A DNA stretch of 64,000 nucleotides from Phascolomyces articulosus (GCA_025677815.1 JAIXMP010000014.1:124001-188000); one strand, 5' to 3'; positions 48,829-61,680 are shown, counted from the first letter of the stretch. Notes: a model not told the origin generated them from the letters alone. Made by a program: numbers and translations.

Positions 48829-49712
48829 CTATTTAACTCACAGTATTCATTTATATTTTCATCTTGTATTATTAGAACTGAATTATTTATAAATATTAGC
48901 CTATATTTATGAATAGGCATCCCTGCCATACATATTATTATTACATAAATGGCTTTCTCCTTTGCTTGTACTCTTTATTCATTAATTTAATATACCTTAT
49001 GTCATGTTTTCAGATGATGTTAATACGAAGAGCTGCAATATGGTTTGATTCAATAAGAAACATGCACCACCATATTATTAAAGATTGTAAAAAACACATC
49101 ATTTTATTTTAGTAGTCAAACACGATAGTTTAGTTACTACTTAGGAAGAATACCTATTGTATGCATTATTACATGCTCTAATATCAGTTTATACAACACT
49201 AATGGTGAATTCCAACGATACCGTTTACAGTCATAGAACACTTCATAGTTATAACATTTGTCCAACTAATAAGTACGTAAGCTTACTTGGAAAAAAAATA
49301 TTCAAAAAATATATTCGTAGATGCAAAAAAAAATTCAGAATATATTTTTAGATTACTAAAATATTCACAAGTTCAAAAAATATTCGAAAAAAAAAAAATC
49401 AACTTCGAATATACCCTGAATATTTTTCATTATTGAAAAGGCAAAAATATTCGAAATATATACAAAAAATATGCATATTCAAAAAATATTTAAAAATATT
49501 CGAAAAATATTCGAGGTAAATTCAAATTTGGGGTATTTTGCACGTACGTATAAACATTTGAAAATTTTTTTTCTAAAGTGAAGTTATGCAAAATACATCA
49601 GTTTTGCTATAACATGTATGAAATAGAGTAAAGAAGGAAGGGTAAAATGTCACGTATGAAGTAACATTGTTTACTTAAGGGGAAATCTTTGTTTATGTAA
49701 TTGATGACAATT
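48829..49712. other. Intergenic with AT-rich degenerate repeat
   Basis: The part at about 49290-49530 is built from variants of an AATATTCGAAAA-like unit. No gene seen. Confidence 0.5.
49290..49530. repeat. Degenerate AT-rich repeat of AATATTCG-like units
   Basis: Many near-copies of AATATTC or ATATTCGAAA, spaced irregularly over about 240 bases, mixed with A-runs. Confidence 0.6.
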
Positions 49713-50320
49713 TTAGAAACAACGTAGCATCATTATTTTCATCATTGTCCTCTCGTCAGCGCCCTCTTTGTCCTCGCCTCGTCCTCTTTGTCTTGGTCCT
49801 CCTGGTTCTCGTGGTCTAAATCTCGCCATGAACCTGTATCTAGCACGATACCCTATCCCAATATAATGATTTCTGATTCCACCTCCATAAATGTCCTCCA
49901 TACGAATGACAGTGGTGTTAGGAAATAGGTTACTAACTAACGTGGAAAGTGAGGTACGACTGATAGCATATCTGTTGAAAACGTTAGGTTATGTTACGCC
50001 TGAGTAGTCGCGGTACATATGCGCACAACAATCATGGGAACCTGGCGAATAAACGTAATTTGTTAAAATCCTAGTTTTTTCAAAAAAAAAATCAGTAGGT
50101 GCCTAAAACATAATAAATAACTATACTACGTATACAAATTTATTCTTTCAATATTTCATCAAATCGTACCAGTTTTCTGCATATAATGTGTTTTAATTTG
50201 TTGCATAACTATTGTTCATAAATCTTCTTCTAGAAACTGTACGCGCTTGTTGAAGACGAATCCGTCTCGATCACCGGGGTCTTTAAACCTCGTTGTCGTT
50301 ATTGCGATTATTCATCACAC
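49713..50320 (-). pseudogene. Degenerate coding relic, family unknown
   Basis: The upstream piece (about 50320-50210) reads TRFKDPGDRDGFVFNKRVQF, then LEEDL, an in-frame TGA and TIVMQQIKTHYMQKTG. The downstream piece (about 50093-49713) reads NYVYSPGSHDCCAHMYRDYS, then TAA, then SRTSLSTLVSNLFPNTTVIR, IYGGGIRNHYIGIGYRARY and a basic GRG-rich end. Part of the region around the TAA (CTAAC followed by TTTTCAACAG) looks like the 3' end of an intron, so it may once have been, or may still be, spliced. Base composition differs from the flanking DNA. No family recognised. Confidence 0.4.
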
Positions 50321-51422
50321 GAGCGTTTTTTATGTAGAGTGTTTCCTTTTGGTACAAAAAAAGTGATATATATAATAATATATTTGTGTAAAAAATGTAT
50401 GAAGAGAAAAAAAAAGTGTAAAGAACTATGTGTGTGTGTTTGCGGAAGATATTTGTAAAGACAAGAAGGAGAAAATATAAATTCTTTTGTCCTATATATG
50501 CATATTATTAGATATAGGTTAAAATTTATATTTATTAATGTGGACGACTGGCTTGACCTGCGCCTATAGGCATATGGTCGCTTCCTTGCGGTACGTTGAT
50601 GTAAAATTATATATGAATAAAGATATGTAGCATTAGCTGAAATACCCCCCTTCAGGAGGAAAAGCTAAGTTAGCGTGGATGATGTGTTAATGATACAATT
50701 GTAAAAGGGAAAGAAAAAGGAAAAAATTATGTAGTAGGGGAGTAGAGAAAGGAAACCTAATTAGTTTGTTCTTGAGTTGATTGGGATATGAGTTGGGGTG
50801 GTAGCGGTGTATTATTAGACATAGATATTGGTCATTTTAATGTTTGGTGGTAATAATGGCAACAATAATAATGTCCTCTTTATTATATAATTTATTTTTA
50901 AATAAACAATGAAAACAGTTATAATATGAAGCACTGTAGGTTCTATGCTTTATAATAAAGAGTCAAAACAATCATGACATATTCCTATGACCTTAACCCT
51001 ATGAGCATGCATTCTGATTAACCGATGTACCATTCCTGTGGGATTTTAAAAAAGATACTGTTTTCTTTTTCCGCCTATTTTTTCATAAAAGCTCTACATC
51101 AACTTAGTAATAACTGATGCTTCATGTTATTCATTACTTATAAAAAGAGAAAAGCGAAGAAACTAGGGCATTAAAGAAATAAATGAGGAGAGAAAAATTA
51201 AATTGGATAGGATGTGAAGGAGTTAATATAATAAGTGTGTCGAGGCAGAGACTTAATGATGAAATGATGGCAAGAATGATAGACTAATACTTGATATGAT
51301 TAATTAAACTGAATTTCTTTTGTTAAAAGAGGGGGAAATAAACACTATTTTTTTTATGTTGATGATGAAAAATGATTGTTGTGTTTTGGACAACAATCTG
51401 AGGTCTTGTTCAAGACAAGATC
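50321..51422. other. Intergenic, about 1.1 kb
   Basis: AT-rich; no gene seen. Confidence 0.5.
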
Positions 51423-51954
51423 TCAAATAGCTTGAATGATCGAAATGCATAAAAGTTGATAAAGTTTCTGTTGTTTAATAGAAACAGAGAACATACTGAA
51501 CGACCGACATACATTTTTGGATGCTTGCAGGTGTAGATCCGCATACCATTTCTTTCTTTGAGCACAATAAAATATTCTATTCTGTTTCTTGTGTAAATAA
51601 AAGAATAGTTTTAAGTATCGTAGGATGTAGGTAGTCTGAAAACGCTCTCCATTTTTGTAACACTTCATCATCTTGATTTTTGATTGGTAATATAAAAACG
51701 CATTCGTATTGAAGCCCATATTGTTAATCAAAGATAAAATATGCTGTACTTCAACATCATCAAAATATTGGGTATTAATGGGACATTTGTAACGTTTTTA
51801 ATCAATCGGCTTTCCATCATTGTTACCTCATCTTCAAGAATATACCGCTTCTGATGATGAAACGATACAGATGTGGTGTAACTGTCCTCCATAACGATAA
51901 AATATATCAGGTACACAAGAGCCCAATGCTTCATCCTTGGTGGTGAATTTCATT
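51423..51954 (-). pseudogene. Degenerate coding relic, family unknown
   Basis: It starts with an ATG at 51954 giving MKFTTKDEALGSCVPDIFYR and then reaches a stop. A second frame, after an in-frame TAA, reads KRYKCPINTQYFDDVEVQHI and continues open through MGFNTNAFLYYQSKIKMMKC and YILRYLKLFFYL to the stop at 51423. The layout recalls the N-terminal part of FAR1/MULE-type transposon proteins, but the similarity is too weak to name it. Confidence 0.4.
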
Positions 51955-52981
51955 AGGTTAGCTGAAAACCTCAGTATGCGCTTGATACGTATACTCGCTT
52001 TGAAGCAAATATGTTTAGAGTCGAAGATATGTTCATGATGGATACATCATTGGTTGTTTGCCAATGCTCGTTGTCCTGGTGTCAGTCCCCTTTTTGTTCT
52101 TTTGTTCCGAAGGAGCAACAGAAGAGTAACTGAAAGTTTGAACAAGTATCAAGAAATTGAGTGAAAGGAAATAGCCATGATGGATTGAAATACATTTCTT
52201 TTAATATATGACTTGAATTATTCAATAGCATGGCCTCAGCTTATCCTCAGCCAATAGCACCATAATCTTTTTTTTTATTAATAAATTATATATATAATTC
52301 TTATTCTTATACAGTAATGTTCACCAGTTATTTATTTATCTCTCGGTAAGACAATCATGGACACCTTCCCGATATTTATGAAGTTTTTTGGTTTGACGAT
52401 GCGCGGCTATAGGTAAAAGATACTTTAATGGCCAGTTAGAAAGTGCTCTGTTTCCTTCTTTTTTTTTATGACCTCTTCAAATAAATTATTACTTGCTTAC
52501 TTCCATCCAAACCCAGTCCTAAGCACCTACAATATTTTCCAAGATAGTGTTTAAAGAATAGTATTAATAAGGAATGGAACACTGCATGATATATGAATAC
52601 AAAAACATATGCATAGAACCTATTTTAATTGTACTTTTATTAATGAAATAGCATTGTTCAAAATGATACGATTCACTACAAAAAGTTATTATCACAAAGA
52701 ACAACAATAAACTAGAAAAAAGGAGCAATTAACATACATTTATCACTCTTATTATTATTTTCTTGTACAAAGATACTTCCAAGGCCCGTAATGTTTTGTA
52801 ACTATTTTTTCATAAGCATATATAAATATGTATATATTAAAGCAATGAACACCGAATAAAAACCCTTAAAGCTGTCCGAATTTTATATGTAAAGTTTCAC
52901 TTATTGAAAGGGTACCTTTTTTTCTTTCTTTTTCTCTTCACTTTTATTTTTATTTTTTTATTTATTTTTTGGTGATTCTCC
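51955..52981. other. Intergenic upstream of RAD16
   Basis: No gene seen. The final 70 bases are T-rich leader-like sequence. Confidence 0.5.
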
Positions 52982-55900
52982 ATGACCATTCCAAAAACTA
53001 CTACAGGTCGTGCCATTCGATCGACTACTAATGCTGCTGGATCCAGTAGTTCGACACCAGCACCTCGTAGAAGTTTACATCCTTTACGATCGGAACTTTC
53101 TGATCTTGGTTCCGGTTCCGAAGAATCCAACGATAATCAACCATCGAAAAAAGCCAAACATGAAATATCAATAACAACAACACAGGCTGTTATCCAACCA
53201 CAAGAGCAGGTGCCCAGTTCTCCTACACCATCACCTGTCGTTGTTGTCAAAAAAGAACGAGCCCAATCGGTTACTGCTGCTGGTGCTGCGACGGTTGTAA
53301 AGTCAAGAGAACAAGAACAAAAGTCTACCGCAAGAAACAAGACCACTCATGATCGTAAAGGCAAAGGGAGAATGACATATACTACCAATGCCGTTGGCTC
53401 TTCAAGTTCTTCCACTTCTAGTTTATTTTATTCTGGTAATGAATCCAATGGTAGGGTTAACGACGATTCCGATTCCGATTCCGATTCCGCTTCTGAATTA
53501 GTGACCCCGTCTGATCTATATATATGACACCTAAAGCAGGAGAATATCCACAGGAAGAACAAGAAACTGAACAAGAAAAAAACAATGGTGAGGCTGACGA
53601 TGGTGTGATAGTTTTACCTTATTTTTTCGATGCAGAACCGTCTCGTGTTGTTTTTGCTTCTTACGACGAAGATGATTCAAGTGTATCATCGGATGAAGCA
53701 GCCATGGACTATATACCACTTGATACTCGAAACTAAATGTAAGTTTTCTTTTAACCATTTTTTTTCATGCGATATGAAAGAATAATGTATCACTATATAT
53801 TTTATACTCATCATGATGACGCATGGGCGTGATGGATGGTATTATTTCATATATATATAGACACAATGTACCAAAATGAAACTTCTTAAGTACCATCCAG
53901 AATTAAAGGATGTTTGGGAAGAATTGGAAGCAACCATTACGAATGAACCTGAACCGATTGAACAACCTGCTGAACTTAAGTTGCCTTTACTTCCATTCCA
54001 AAAGTTAGGTGTGGGATGGATGCGTCAACAAGAAGAGTTGAATGATGTAAGTTCTTACTTTTCTTTATTTGTTGTTATCAGTGTGGTTTACTAATGCCAA
54101 TAACAATGGGATTCTATATAGTTCAAAGGTGGTGTCTTGGCTGTAAGTTTTTTTTACAAAAGAATTTCCCTCCTTCTCCTCCTCCTCCTCCTCCTTCTAC
54201 TACTACTACTACTACTACTACTGGATCAGTTCCAATAACATGCTTATATTTATTTAAATAGGATGAAATGGGTATGGGTAAAACCATTCAAACCATCGCT
54301 CTTCTCTTATCTGACAAACAAAAGCCCAACCTTGTTGTTGCGCCAACGGTAAGTAAACTTATTTTTTGCTGGGTATTGTAAACAGAGCAAGCTGCGCATT
54401 TTCCTTATTTGTATTGATATGATTTTTTTTAGGTTGCTATTATGCAGTGGAAACAGGAAATTGAACAACATACAAGCAAGGCATTAAAAGTCGTGATTTT
54501 CCATGGTAAAAATCGTTATTTCTGACATTTTTTTTTTCTCTTGTATTCATTGCAGTTATAATAAATTATAGGCGCGAAAAGAAATTTCACATTAAAACAA
54601 TTGCAAGCTGTGGATGTAGTCTTGACCACTTGTAAGTACTACTACTCGTTATTATTATTATTATTTTGTGTGTGTGTGTGATGTTCTCTCCTTATGGACA
54701 ACGTGATGTTATATATATATATATATAATAAAAGAGAGATTCCTCATTCTCCATTTATCTATATTTTTGTAGATAGTTTGATTGAAAATGAGTTCCGTAA
54801 ACAAGAAGTGGGTCGAAAAGTGATGGGTAATTTAGTCAAGGAAAAATCTATTTTACACCAAATTCATTGGCATCGCATTATCCTTGATGAGGTAAATAAT
54901 AAAGAAAGTGAGGGGATCCAACCCAATGAAATGATTCTTATACTGACCATTATATATAATAGGCCCACAATATTAAAGATCGAAGTTCCAACACCGCACG
55001 CGCATGCGTAAGTTAGTCAACTTATTATAAAAAGTATTAAAAATAGAAGATGAATATGTCTCATATGTGATTCTTTTTTATTACCAGTTCAATTTGGATG
55101 CCAATTATCGATGGTCTTTGACAGGCACACCCCTTCAAAACCGAGTCGGTGAACTTTATTCGTTTATTCGTTTTATGCAAGCAGGTAAACTTTTTTTTTT
55201 TAAAAAAAAAAATCCTGTGTCATCTTTATAGAATGCAAGGTGTTTTCTATTTCTATTCTCAAAAAGTGCTGACTCTATGATGATATTGATATATAGATCC
55301 ATTCGCTTATTACTATTGTAAATCATGCGATTGTAAAAAGATCAATTGGGAATTCAGTGATAAGCGTGGTTGTGATAGTTGTGGACATACCCCTATGGAG
55401 TAAGTTTTATTTTTTATTTTTCTTGGAGGAGGAAATGGATTGGAAGAGCAAGAAGAAGAAAGGAAGGGATCATAAGATAAGCAATCATTCTAACATTCTT
55501 TTATCCCATGATTGTCATTTTTTTTGCTATAGTCACGTCTGTTGGTGGAATAATGAAGTATTGAAGCCTATTCAAAATCACGGTAATATTGGACCAGGTC
55601 GAGATGCCATGGGCAAACTTCGAAAGTTGTTGGATAAAATGATGTTACGTCGTACCAAAATCGAATGTGCCGATGATTTAGGTCTTCCTCCTCGTGTGGT
55701 CGAAGTGCGACGCGATATGTTTAATGAAGAGGAAGAAGATGTGTATACCTCCCTTTATACTGATACCGCACGTCAATTCACTACTTATGTCGAAGATGGT
55801 TCCGTTCTTAACAATTATGCCAATATCTTTGAATTGTTGACTCGTATGCGTCTTTGTGCCAATCATCCCGATTTGGTGACCAAGAAATTGGGTATGGCTG

Positions 55901-57651
55901 GAAACAAACAGTTGGTGTGTATGTTGTGCAGTGAACCACCTGAAGTAAGTGAAATCAAAATAGGATTCGATTTCTATGGTATGCAGTTTGAGTTATATAT
56001 TGAATCCATTAATTCTTTAACTATTTAGGATGCTATTCGTGCTGCTTGTCGACATGTCTTTTGTAGAGAGGTAATATATAAATAAAGAAGTACTTGATGG
56101 GTGATCATGGTTTGGAAAAAAAAAAACTCATGTTCTCAATTTTTTTTTAAAAAAAATAGTGCTGCAATCAATACCTTCAATCCTTTGATGCCATGGCCAC
56201 CAGTCAGAAACCAAAATGCCCTACTTGCTTTGCCAACTTTTCCGTGGATCTTTCTCAACCTCCTTTGGAGTTGGAAGAAGGCACAGGTACTCATACCTCT
56301 TTCTCAAAATCCAGCATCGTGAATCGGATTAATATGGACAAGTGGCGAAGTTCTACTAAAATTGAAGCCTTGACTGAAGAACTTTACAATTTACGAAGTG
56401 ATGATCGAACCATCAAAAGGTAAAAATTCTATACTTCTATTTATAGGCATCTGTGTGTATATCTATGTGATTGGGTGAATGTTGAAGAGCCTTTCATGTA
56501 CTCACCAAAAATATTTTTTTTATCCATTGGATAGTATTGTGTTTTCACAGGTAATATTAGCGTGTCATGATCTGACAAAGGATAGAAAGAAAGATATTGA
56601 TCATTTCCTTTTTATTATTATTTTAGTTTGTGAATTTCCTTGATCTCATTTATTGGCGATTATCTCGTGCGGGATTTGAATGTATTCGATTAGATGGTAC
56701 TATGTCACCCCAGCAACGCGACGCTGCTATTCAACAGTAAGTATTGCGATTATATACTATTTATGATTACAAGGGTAGAAAAGGAGTATATGGATATATT
56801 TATTTATAAGAAAGAAAACAAAACAAATTGTGTGATATACATATAATATATTCATCGAATGAATCGAATGATTAATTTTATAGTTTTAACACCAAACCAT
56901 CCTGTACTGTGTTCCTTATCAGTTTGAAAGCTGGTGGTGTAGCATTAAATCTCACAGAAGCAAGTCGAGTCTTCATTTGGTAAGTGATTTTAATTAAGGT
57001 GTATATTGTTTGGTGATTGATAAAGAAGGAAGAGGAGGGAATTACGGTATTATATATATAATGAATCGAGATGTGGATTTGATCATGGACTAAATATGCA
57101 CATTATTTATTTAAATTATAGCGACCCATGGTGGAATCCTGTAAGTTAAATAAGAAAGGAAAGGGGAGCAGAGAGGCGGAATATATAATAACAAATTGTA
57201 CTAACATTAATTTATTTGGACTCATTCTCCATTTTTTGCATAAAAAATTGGATGGCACACAAATTTAGGCTGTCGAATGTAAATTTTTGTTGTAGTCATT
57301 TCATTGGTACCACACATGACATTCTAATTTCTTTGTGCCACTTGAATAATTAACCACTCTATTATAGTACAAGCCATGGATTGTATTCATCGTTTAGGTC
57401 GAAAACCCCCAGTCATTGTTACTCGATTAGTTATTGAAAATAGCATTGAAAGTCGTATTGTTCAATTACAAGAAAAGAAGACAGCATTGGTGGATAGTAC
57501 ACGTGGTAAGTGTTTTCATAAACATATGTACTTGTTGTTATTGTGGGATTAGCCATGGATTGACTTTTCCTTCAATTGGTATATGGGTGAAGACACTTCA
57601 GCATTGGAACAATTGAGTGTAGAAGACTTACGTTTCTTGTTTGTTCGCTAA
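52982..57651 (+). CDS. RAD16: Rad16-type SNF2 helicase with RING finger; in-frame stop in the N-terminal extension
   Basis: The helicase core starts at the ATG at 53876. Exons: 53861-54046, 54122-54142, 54262-54348, 54433-54505, 54572-54631, 54773-54891, 54963-55007, 55088-55184, 55297-55399, 55533-55944, 56029-56070, 56160-56419, 56535-56550, 56627-56736, 56884-56979, 57122-57140, 57269-57278, 57368-57505, 57593-57651. Motifs: [11 protein letters not shown] (Walker A), [20 protein letters not shown], a zinc insertion (CKSCDC, CDSCGH), RING ([23 protein letters not shown]), LRLDG-type [34 protein letters not shown] and HRLGR. It acts in global-genome nucleotide excision repair with Rad7. Upstream, 52982-53435 (or 53450) and 53537-53742 encode a typical Ser/acidic N-terminus that would join in phase. 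A TAA at 53734-53736 interrupts it. Confidence 0.9.
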
Positions 57652-59269
57652 GTCAATTCACCATCCCAATCTCTACGTAAAACATTATTATCCTATAACC
57701 GTTAGCTATTCATTATGAACAAAAAAAAAGTTCCCTTAGTAAAAAAAAATACTCTTATGCATCATTATACATCACAAATAAACATTCTATACCAAGTAGT
57801 ATTAGTAATATATACATATATATATATATATATATACGTAGCACTTTTCACATACACAAATATACAACCAGTCCGTGCGTTTGCAGTCATCTAAAAAGTA
57901 AGCGTTGGATGGCAAACAAAAAAAAAGTGTCACCCTGTTTTTGTTTATACTAAACCCCATTCAAATCAATAAGAAAGAAAGACGTTGTCAACAACTGGGG
58001 CAAAATAATACATCATCACCCATGCGTCGTATATATAAAAAAAGTAAGGGGGGACAATTATTCGATTGTAATGTGCCTTGATATATATATATGATGATGC
58101 TCCGTTCCCCCACTCCCTTGTATTTTTGCTTGGGGCACTTAATCTTTTTGAACAAGATCTACTACCTGCATTTGGTTTAAAAAAGATCAACACCATCCAC
58201 AATAATAGTTCATTGCCTGATCATAATACATAATTATCATTTAAGATTCAAAAAAAAATGAGGAGACAAAAAAAAAATAAAAGAGGTCAAGATATTCTTG
58301 TCAATTGTGTGGGGAATTCCCCATTCATGGTTGTTGGTGTAGGATGATGATGCCAATGTACCTCTTCTTCCCCTTAATAATTTATATATATAGATGATGG
58401 ATGATGTTGGTGCGGTAACCATCATGATCATGAATTATTGTTATATATTTATAAAAATCTCCTTTTATATTCTAGAGTAAGTCAATGGAAAAAGATGCGA
58501 TTGGTTACTATTGAATAATAATAGTTTGGCATGAAAAGTGTGTTATGTATCCTCAAAAAGTAATTTCGGTCTTTTAATCCTGTCCAAGAAGGAATTGCTT
58601 CCTTCTTAGTACTTATAATATTTAACTATTTACTATTACTTGATATATTTATATCATTGTTATAACTATACGTAATTATATATAAGCATAAGTGACTAAA
58701 TGGGATTATAAGTGATTATAAGTAACTAATTTTTTGGGTGGGGTAAATAATAATCAGTATAATTAAAGAGGTAAAGCAATAATAATAATAATAATAATTC
58801 AGGGGTCCTTTTATTTTATTCTAACTTGTGCCTTTTTTGTTTGCTTCTTCTTCCTCTTCTTCTTCCTTTTATCCTTTTTTATATATCAATTATTGTACAG
58901 TTCTATTCCCTCTCTCTTTTTTTTTCTCTATTATAATCATATACTTTTATACACAATTTCAAAGGTTTTAAAGGTTTAAAGGTGAGATATAAAACAAGAA
59001 GAATGCCAAGCAAAAAAGAATGGGTGGCTGGCTTAAAAAAGTGTGTGCTTGGGGAAAGGGAGAGAAAGAAGAGGGTGAAAGGGAAACAGAAAAAAAAACG
59101 GAAGAGAAAAAAAGGAGAGTCAAAAAAAAAATAAGACGTTCTTGTTTATTTATTTATTTTAACTGTTTTTGTTTCATCATCACCATCTTCTTTATTTTTA
59201 CCTTTTTGTATTTATTTATCTATTGTTCATTAAAAAAAAAGGGAAATTCGTCCAATATAAATAACAACA
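57652..59269. other. Intergenic, about 1.6 kb
   Basis: Contains an AT run near 57814-57835 and, at its right end, purine-rich DNA (about 59020-59130) that is probably the leader of the next gene. No gene seen. Confidence 0.55.
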
Positions 59270-61012
59270 ATGAATGTCGACAACGGCGTAACTATGCATT
59301 ACCAACCTCATCATCATGATTTTTTTCTATCACAACCTATGACTACCACAACTCAAGATATGATGGATATCATGATGAAAAATAAAAAACAAGATGAACA
59401 ACGTTACAAAGATGATTTAATTGAAAAAGCAACCATGCGTCTTCGACGTCGTTTATTAGAACAGCAATTATCTGAAGTCATGCACAATGTTATTCAAATG
59501 CAAAGTCAATTGGAAGTTTTACGAGTCGATACTTCAGCTACTATAGATGCTGTAGCTAATATTCAACAAGATGAGCAATACAATCGATTGGAATCATTGG
59601 AACGTCGTTTAAATGCTCATCAAAAACAATTGAATCAATTGGTCAAACAAGCGGTGACTACTGAACAACAACAACCGGAGGATGATGATGATAATACAGT
59701 CGCTGTGGATTGTAATACAACAACATTGAATCAAAAACCAACAGCACAAGCATTTTCCATGTCTCGTTTATCTTCCTTGTCGTTAATGTCTTCTTTGTTT
59801 AGTCGAACAAGCACAGCCAGTACACGAGCTACCAGTCGTGCTCTTTCAGATACAGCTTCTTGTTATAATGACGATCAAACGGTTGAAGACGAAGATGATG
59901 ATGATTGCATGAGTGTCGCAAGCAGTATGATGAGTGATACACCAGAAGCACGTCAAAGACGTCATCGTCGTCGTAGACGTGTCAAACATCATCGCCAAGC
60001 ACATAGAATGCGCACAGACGATGTGACGGAGCTAAAATGGAGTCAAAAAGCACCTACTTTGTTTCCATTACCAGAACAACCCCACACGATGATGAAAAAT
60101 ACCGACAATGACTATACCTGTTCAAGTTACCTTGACCACCCTAATTTGACATTAAACCAATATAATTATGACAACAGCAACAACAGTAAAGCTCAAGAAG
60201 AAGATACTTTGTCCGACATTGGATCCATGTCAACGGCTTCCACCATGTCCCACCCACGTGCTATCTATGACATGCTTGATCATCATCGAGAATTCCTTAA
60301 AAATAATCTCTCCTCTTTCCAAGGTCATACACGTTTTGATGACTATTTGAACGATAACGATGACGATGGTACTGAAACAACTACCACTACTCAGCAACAA
60401 CAAGAGGATGCTACTTATGAAAAGAATCCTTATGCTACTGCCATGATGGCAGCCATGCAAAGAGGAGATAGACCTCGTCATCCTCTTTCTCCATTATCTG
60501 AAAATTTTTTCCGTGAAAATGCTTCATCCTTTGCTGCTGCTGCCGTTGGATTAAAAGATTATTATGACTTGGATTGTAATGTATTGGATGACGCCCTCAG
60601 TTTTTTGGATAGTATGTCCGTCGATGATGATGGATTTGGTGAAGATATGGAATTTTTACTTCAACATCCAGATTTATGTTGCCGTCCTTTGGATGAAGTT
60701 CGTACAACCATGATCGGTCATACAAATTACCCCACGAATGACGATGACGATTCATTCTATTTTCTACAGCAACAACAACGTGCTACCACTGCCAGTTTGT
60801 ATAACAGCAACCTTCGTCGTCAACGTCATCGACAACATCAAAAAGTAACCATCCCTTCCGCATTGTATCATTATGGTATGCGTTGGATGTCTTCTATGGG
60901 ATACTCTGCTTGTATGAAGAGTGTTAGATGGTGTAAATTCTTGAGTATCCTTTTTGCTGCCATGATGGTTAGTATTTTGAAAGGTCCCCAAGATGTCCTT
61001 GATGTTTATTAA
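59270..61012 (+). CDS. Low-complexity protein with coiled coil and C-terminal hydrophobic segment (580 aa, single exon)
   Basis: An uninterrupted frame from the ATG at 59270. I do not recognise the family. Residues about 55-130 form a strong coiled-coil candidate (RLRRRLLEQQLSEVMHNVIQ, then RLESLERRLNAHQKQLNQLV). Then come Ser/Thr-rich, acidic and basic low-complexity runs (for example QRRHRRRRRVKHHRQAHR). The last 45 residues are basic, then hydrophobic (KFLSILFAAMMVSIL), ending GPQDVLDVY. This looks like a tail anchor, which would place the bulk of the protein on the cytosolic side of an organelle membrane. No enzymatic motif is seen. Confidence 0.75.
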   Translation: MNVDNGVTMHYQPHHHDFFLSQPMTTTTQDMMDIMMKNKKQDEQRYKDDLIEKATMRLRRRLLEQQLSEVMHNVIQMQSQLEVLRVDTSATIDAVANIQQDEQYNRLESLERRLNAHQKQLNQLVKQAVTTEQQQPEDDDDNTVAVDCNTTTLNQKPTAQAFSMSRLSSLSLMSSLFSRTSTASTRATSRALSDTASCYNDDQTVEDEDDDDCMSVASSMMSDTPEARQRRHRRRRRVKHHRQAHRMRTDDVTELKWSQKAPTLFPLPEQPHTMMKNTDNDYTCSSYLDHPNLTLNQYNYDNSNNSKAQEEDTLSDIGSMSTASTMSHPRAIYDMLDHHREFLKNNLSSFQGHTRFDDYLNDNDDDGTETTTTTQQQQEDATYEKNPYATAMMAAMQRGDRPRHPLSPLSENFFRENASSFAAAAVGLKDYYDLDCNVLDDALSFLDSMSVDDDGFGEDMEFLLQHPDLCCRPLDEVRTTMIGHTNYPTNDDDDSFYFLQQQQRATTASLYNSNLRRQRHRQHQKVTIPSALYHYGMRWMSSMGYSACMKSVRWCKFLSILFAAMMVSILKGPQDVLDVY

Positions 61013-61680
61013 GCATCTACTTTTTTTTCTATTTCAATAACTCCATATACTTTCTCTATACTTTTCTGTTCACCTTACAATCGTTCTTAATTTGACACAC
61101 AATATCTATTTTACTTTCTTCCAACAAAAATTTGATCACTTTATATATACTATAAAACTTCTTTATCCAAATCCTGCGTACATACAAACTTCTATTCACC
61201 ACCGAAAACAAACCCTTTCCTTCTTTTAAATAATTATTATATGAAACATTTATATTTTGTATATTATGTATGCTTTCTATTTTCCTTTATCTTATATACG
61301 AAAATTCTTACTATTTCCCCCCTCCCACTTGTGTATTCCCATTCACTTTATTTTTCTATATCCCAATATTATTTTTTTATATTGATTTACTGTATAAATA
61401 TATGTAAAAACCCGGCGAGAAAAAAAAACCCACTTATGTTTCATTTATATATTGCACCAAACACTGAACAAACTTTCCCCTTCCCTTATCCATGGAAAAA
61501 AAAAATAAACTATTTTTTTTATATTTATGACGATGATAAAACAAATCAACCTCCCATTTTTTTATATGTATAATTTTTGTTGGAGATAATGACGTGTGTA
61601 TGTGTTGGTTGGTGTGTGCTTGATTTGCAAAAGATAAAAACAAAATATAAAAAAGGTATCGACATTTGAGATAAAACGAT
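61013..61680. other. Convergent intergenic spacer
   Basis: 3' regions of the low-complexity gene and VMA10; no gene seen. Confidence 0.55.

Noticed and set aside
32275..53742. Stop-codon reassignment (TAA as glutamine)
   Set aside because: Intact conserved genes here end normally at TAA, TGA and TAG, and their coding regions contain no internal TAA; local decay explains the data better.
59020..59319. Open frame of 99 codons, Lys/Glu-rich
   Set aside because: It is translated purine-rich leader of the gene at 59270 followed by T-rich sequence; no protein character after the first 40 residues.
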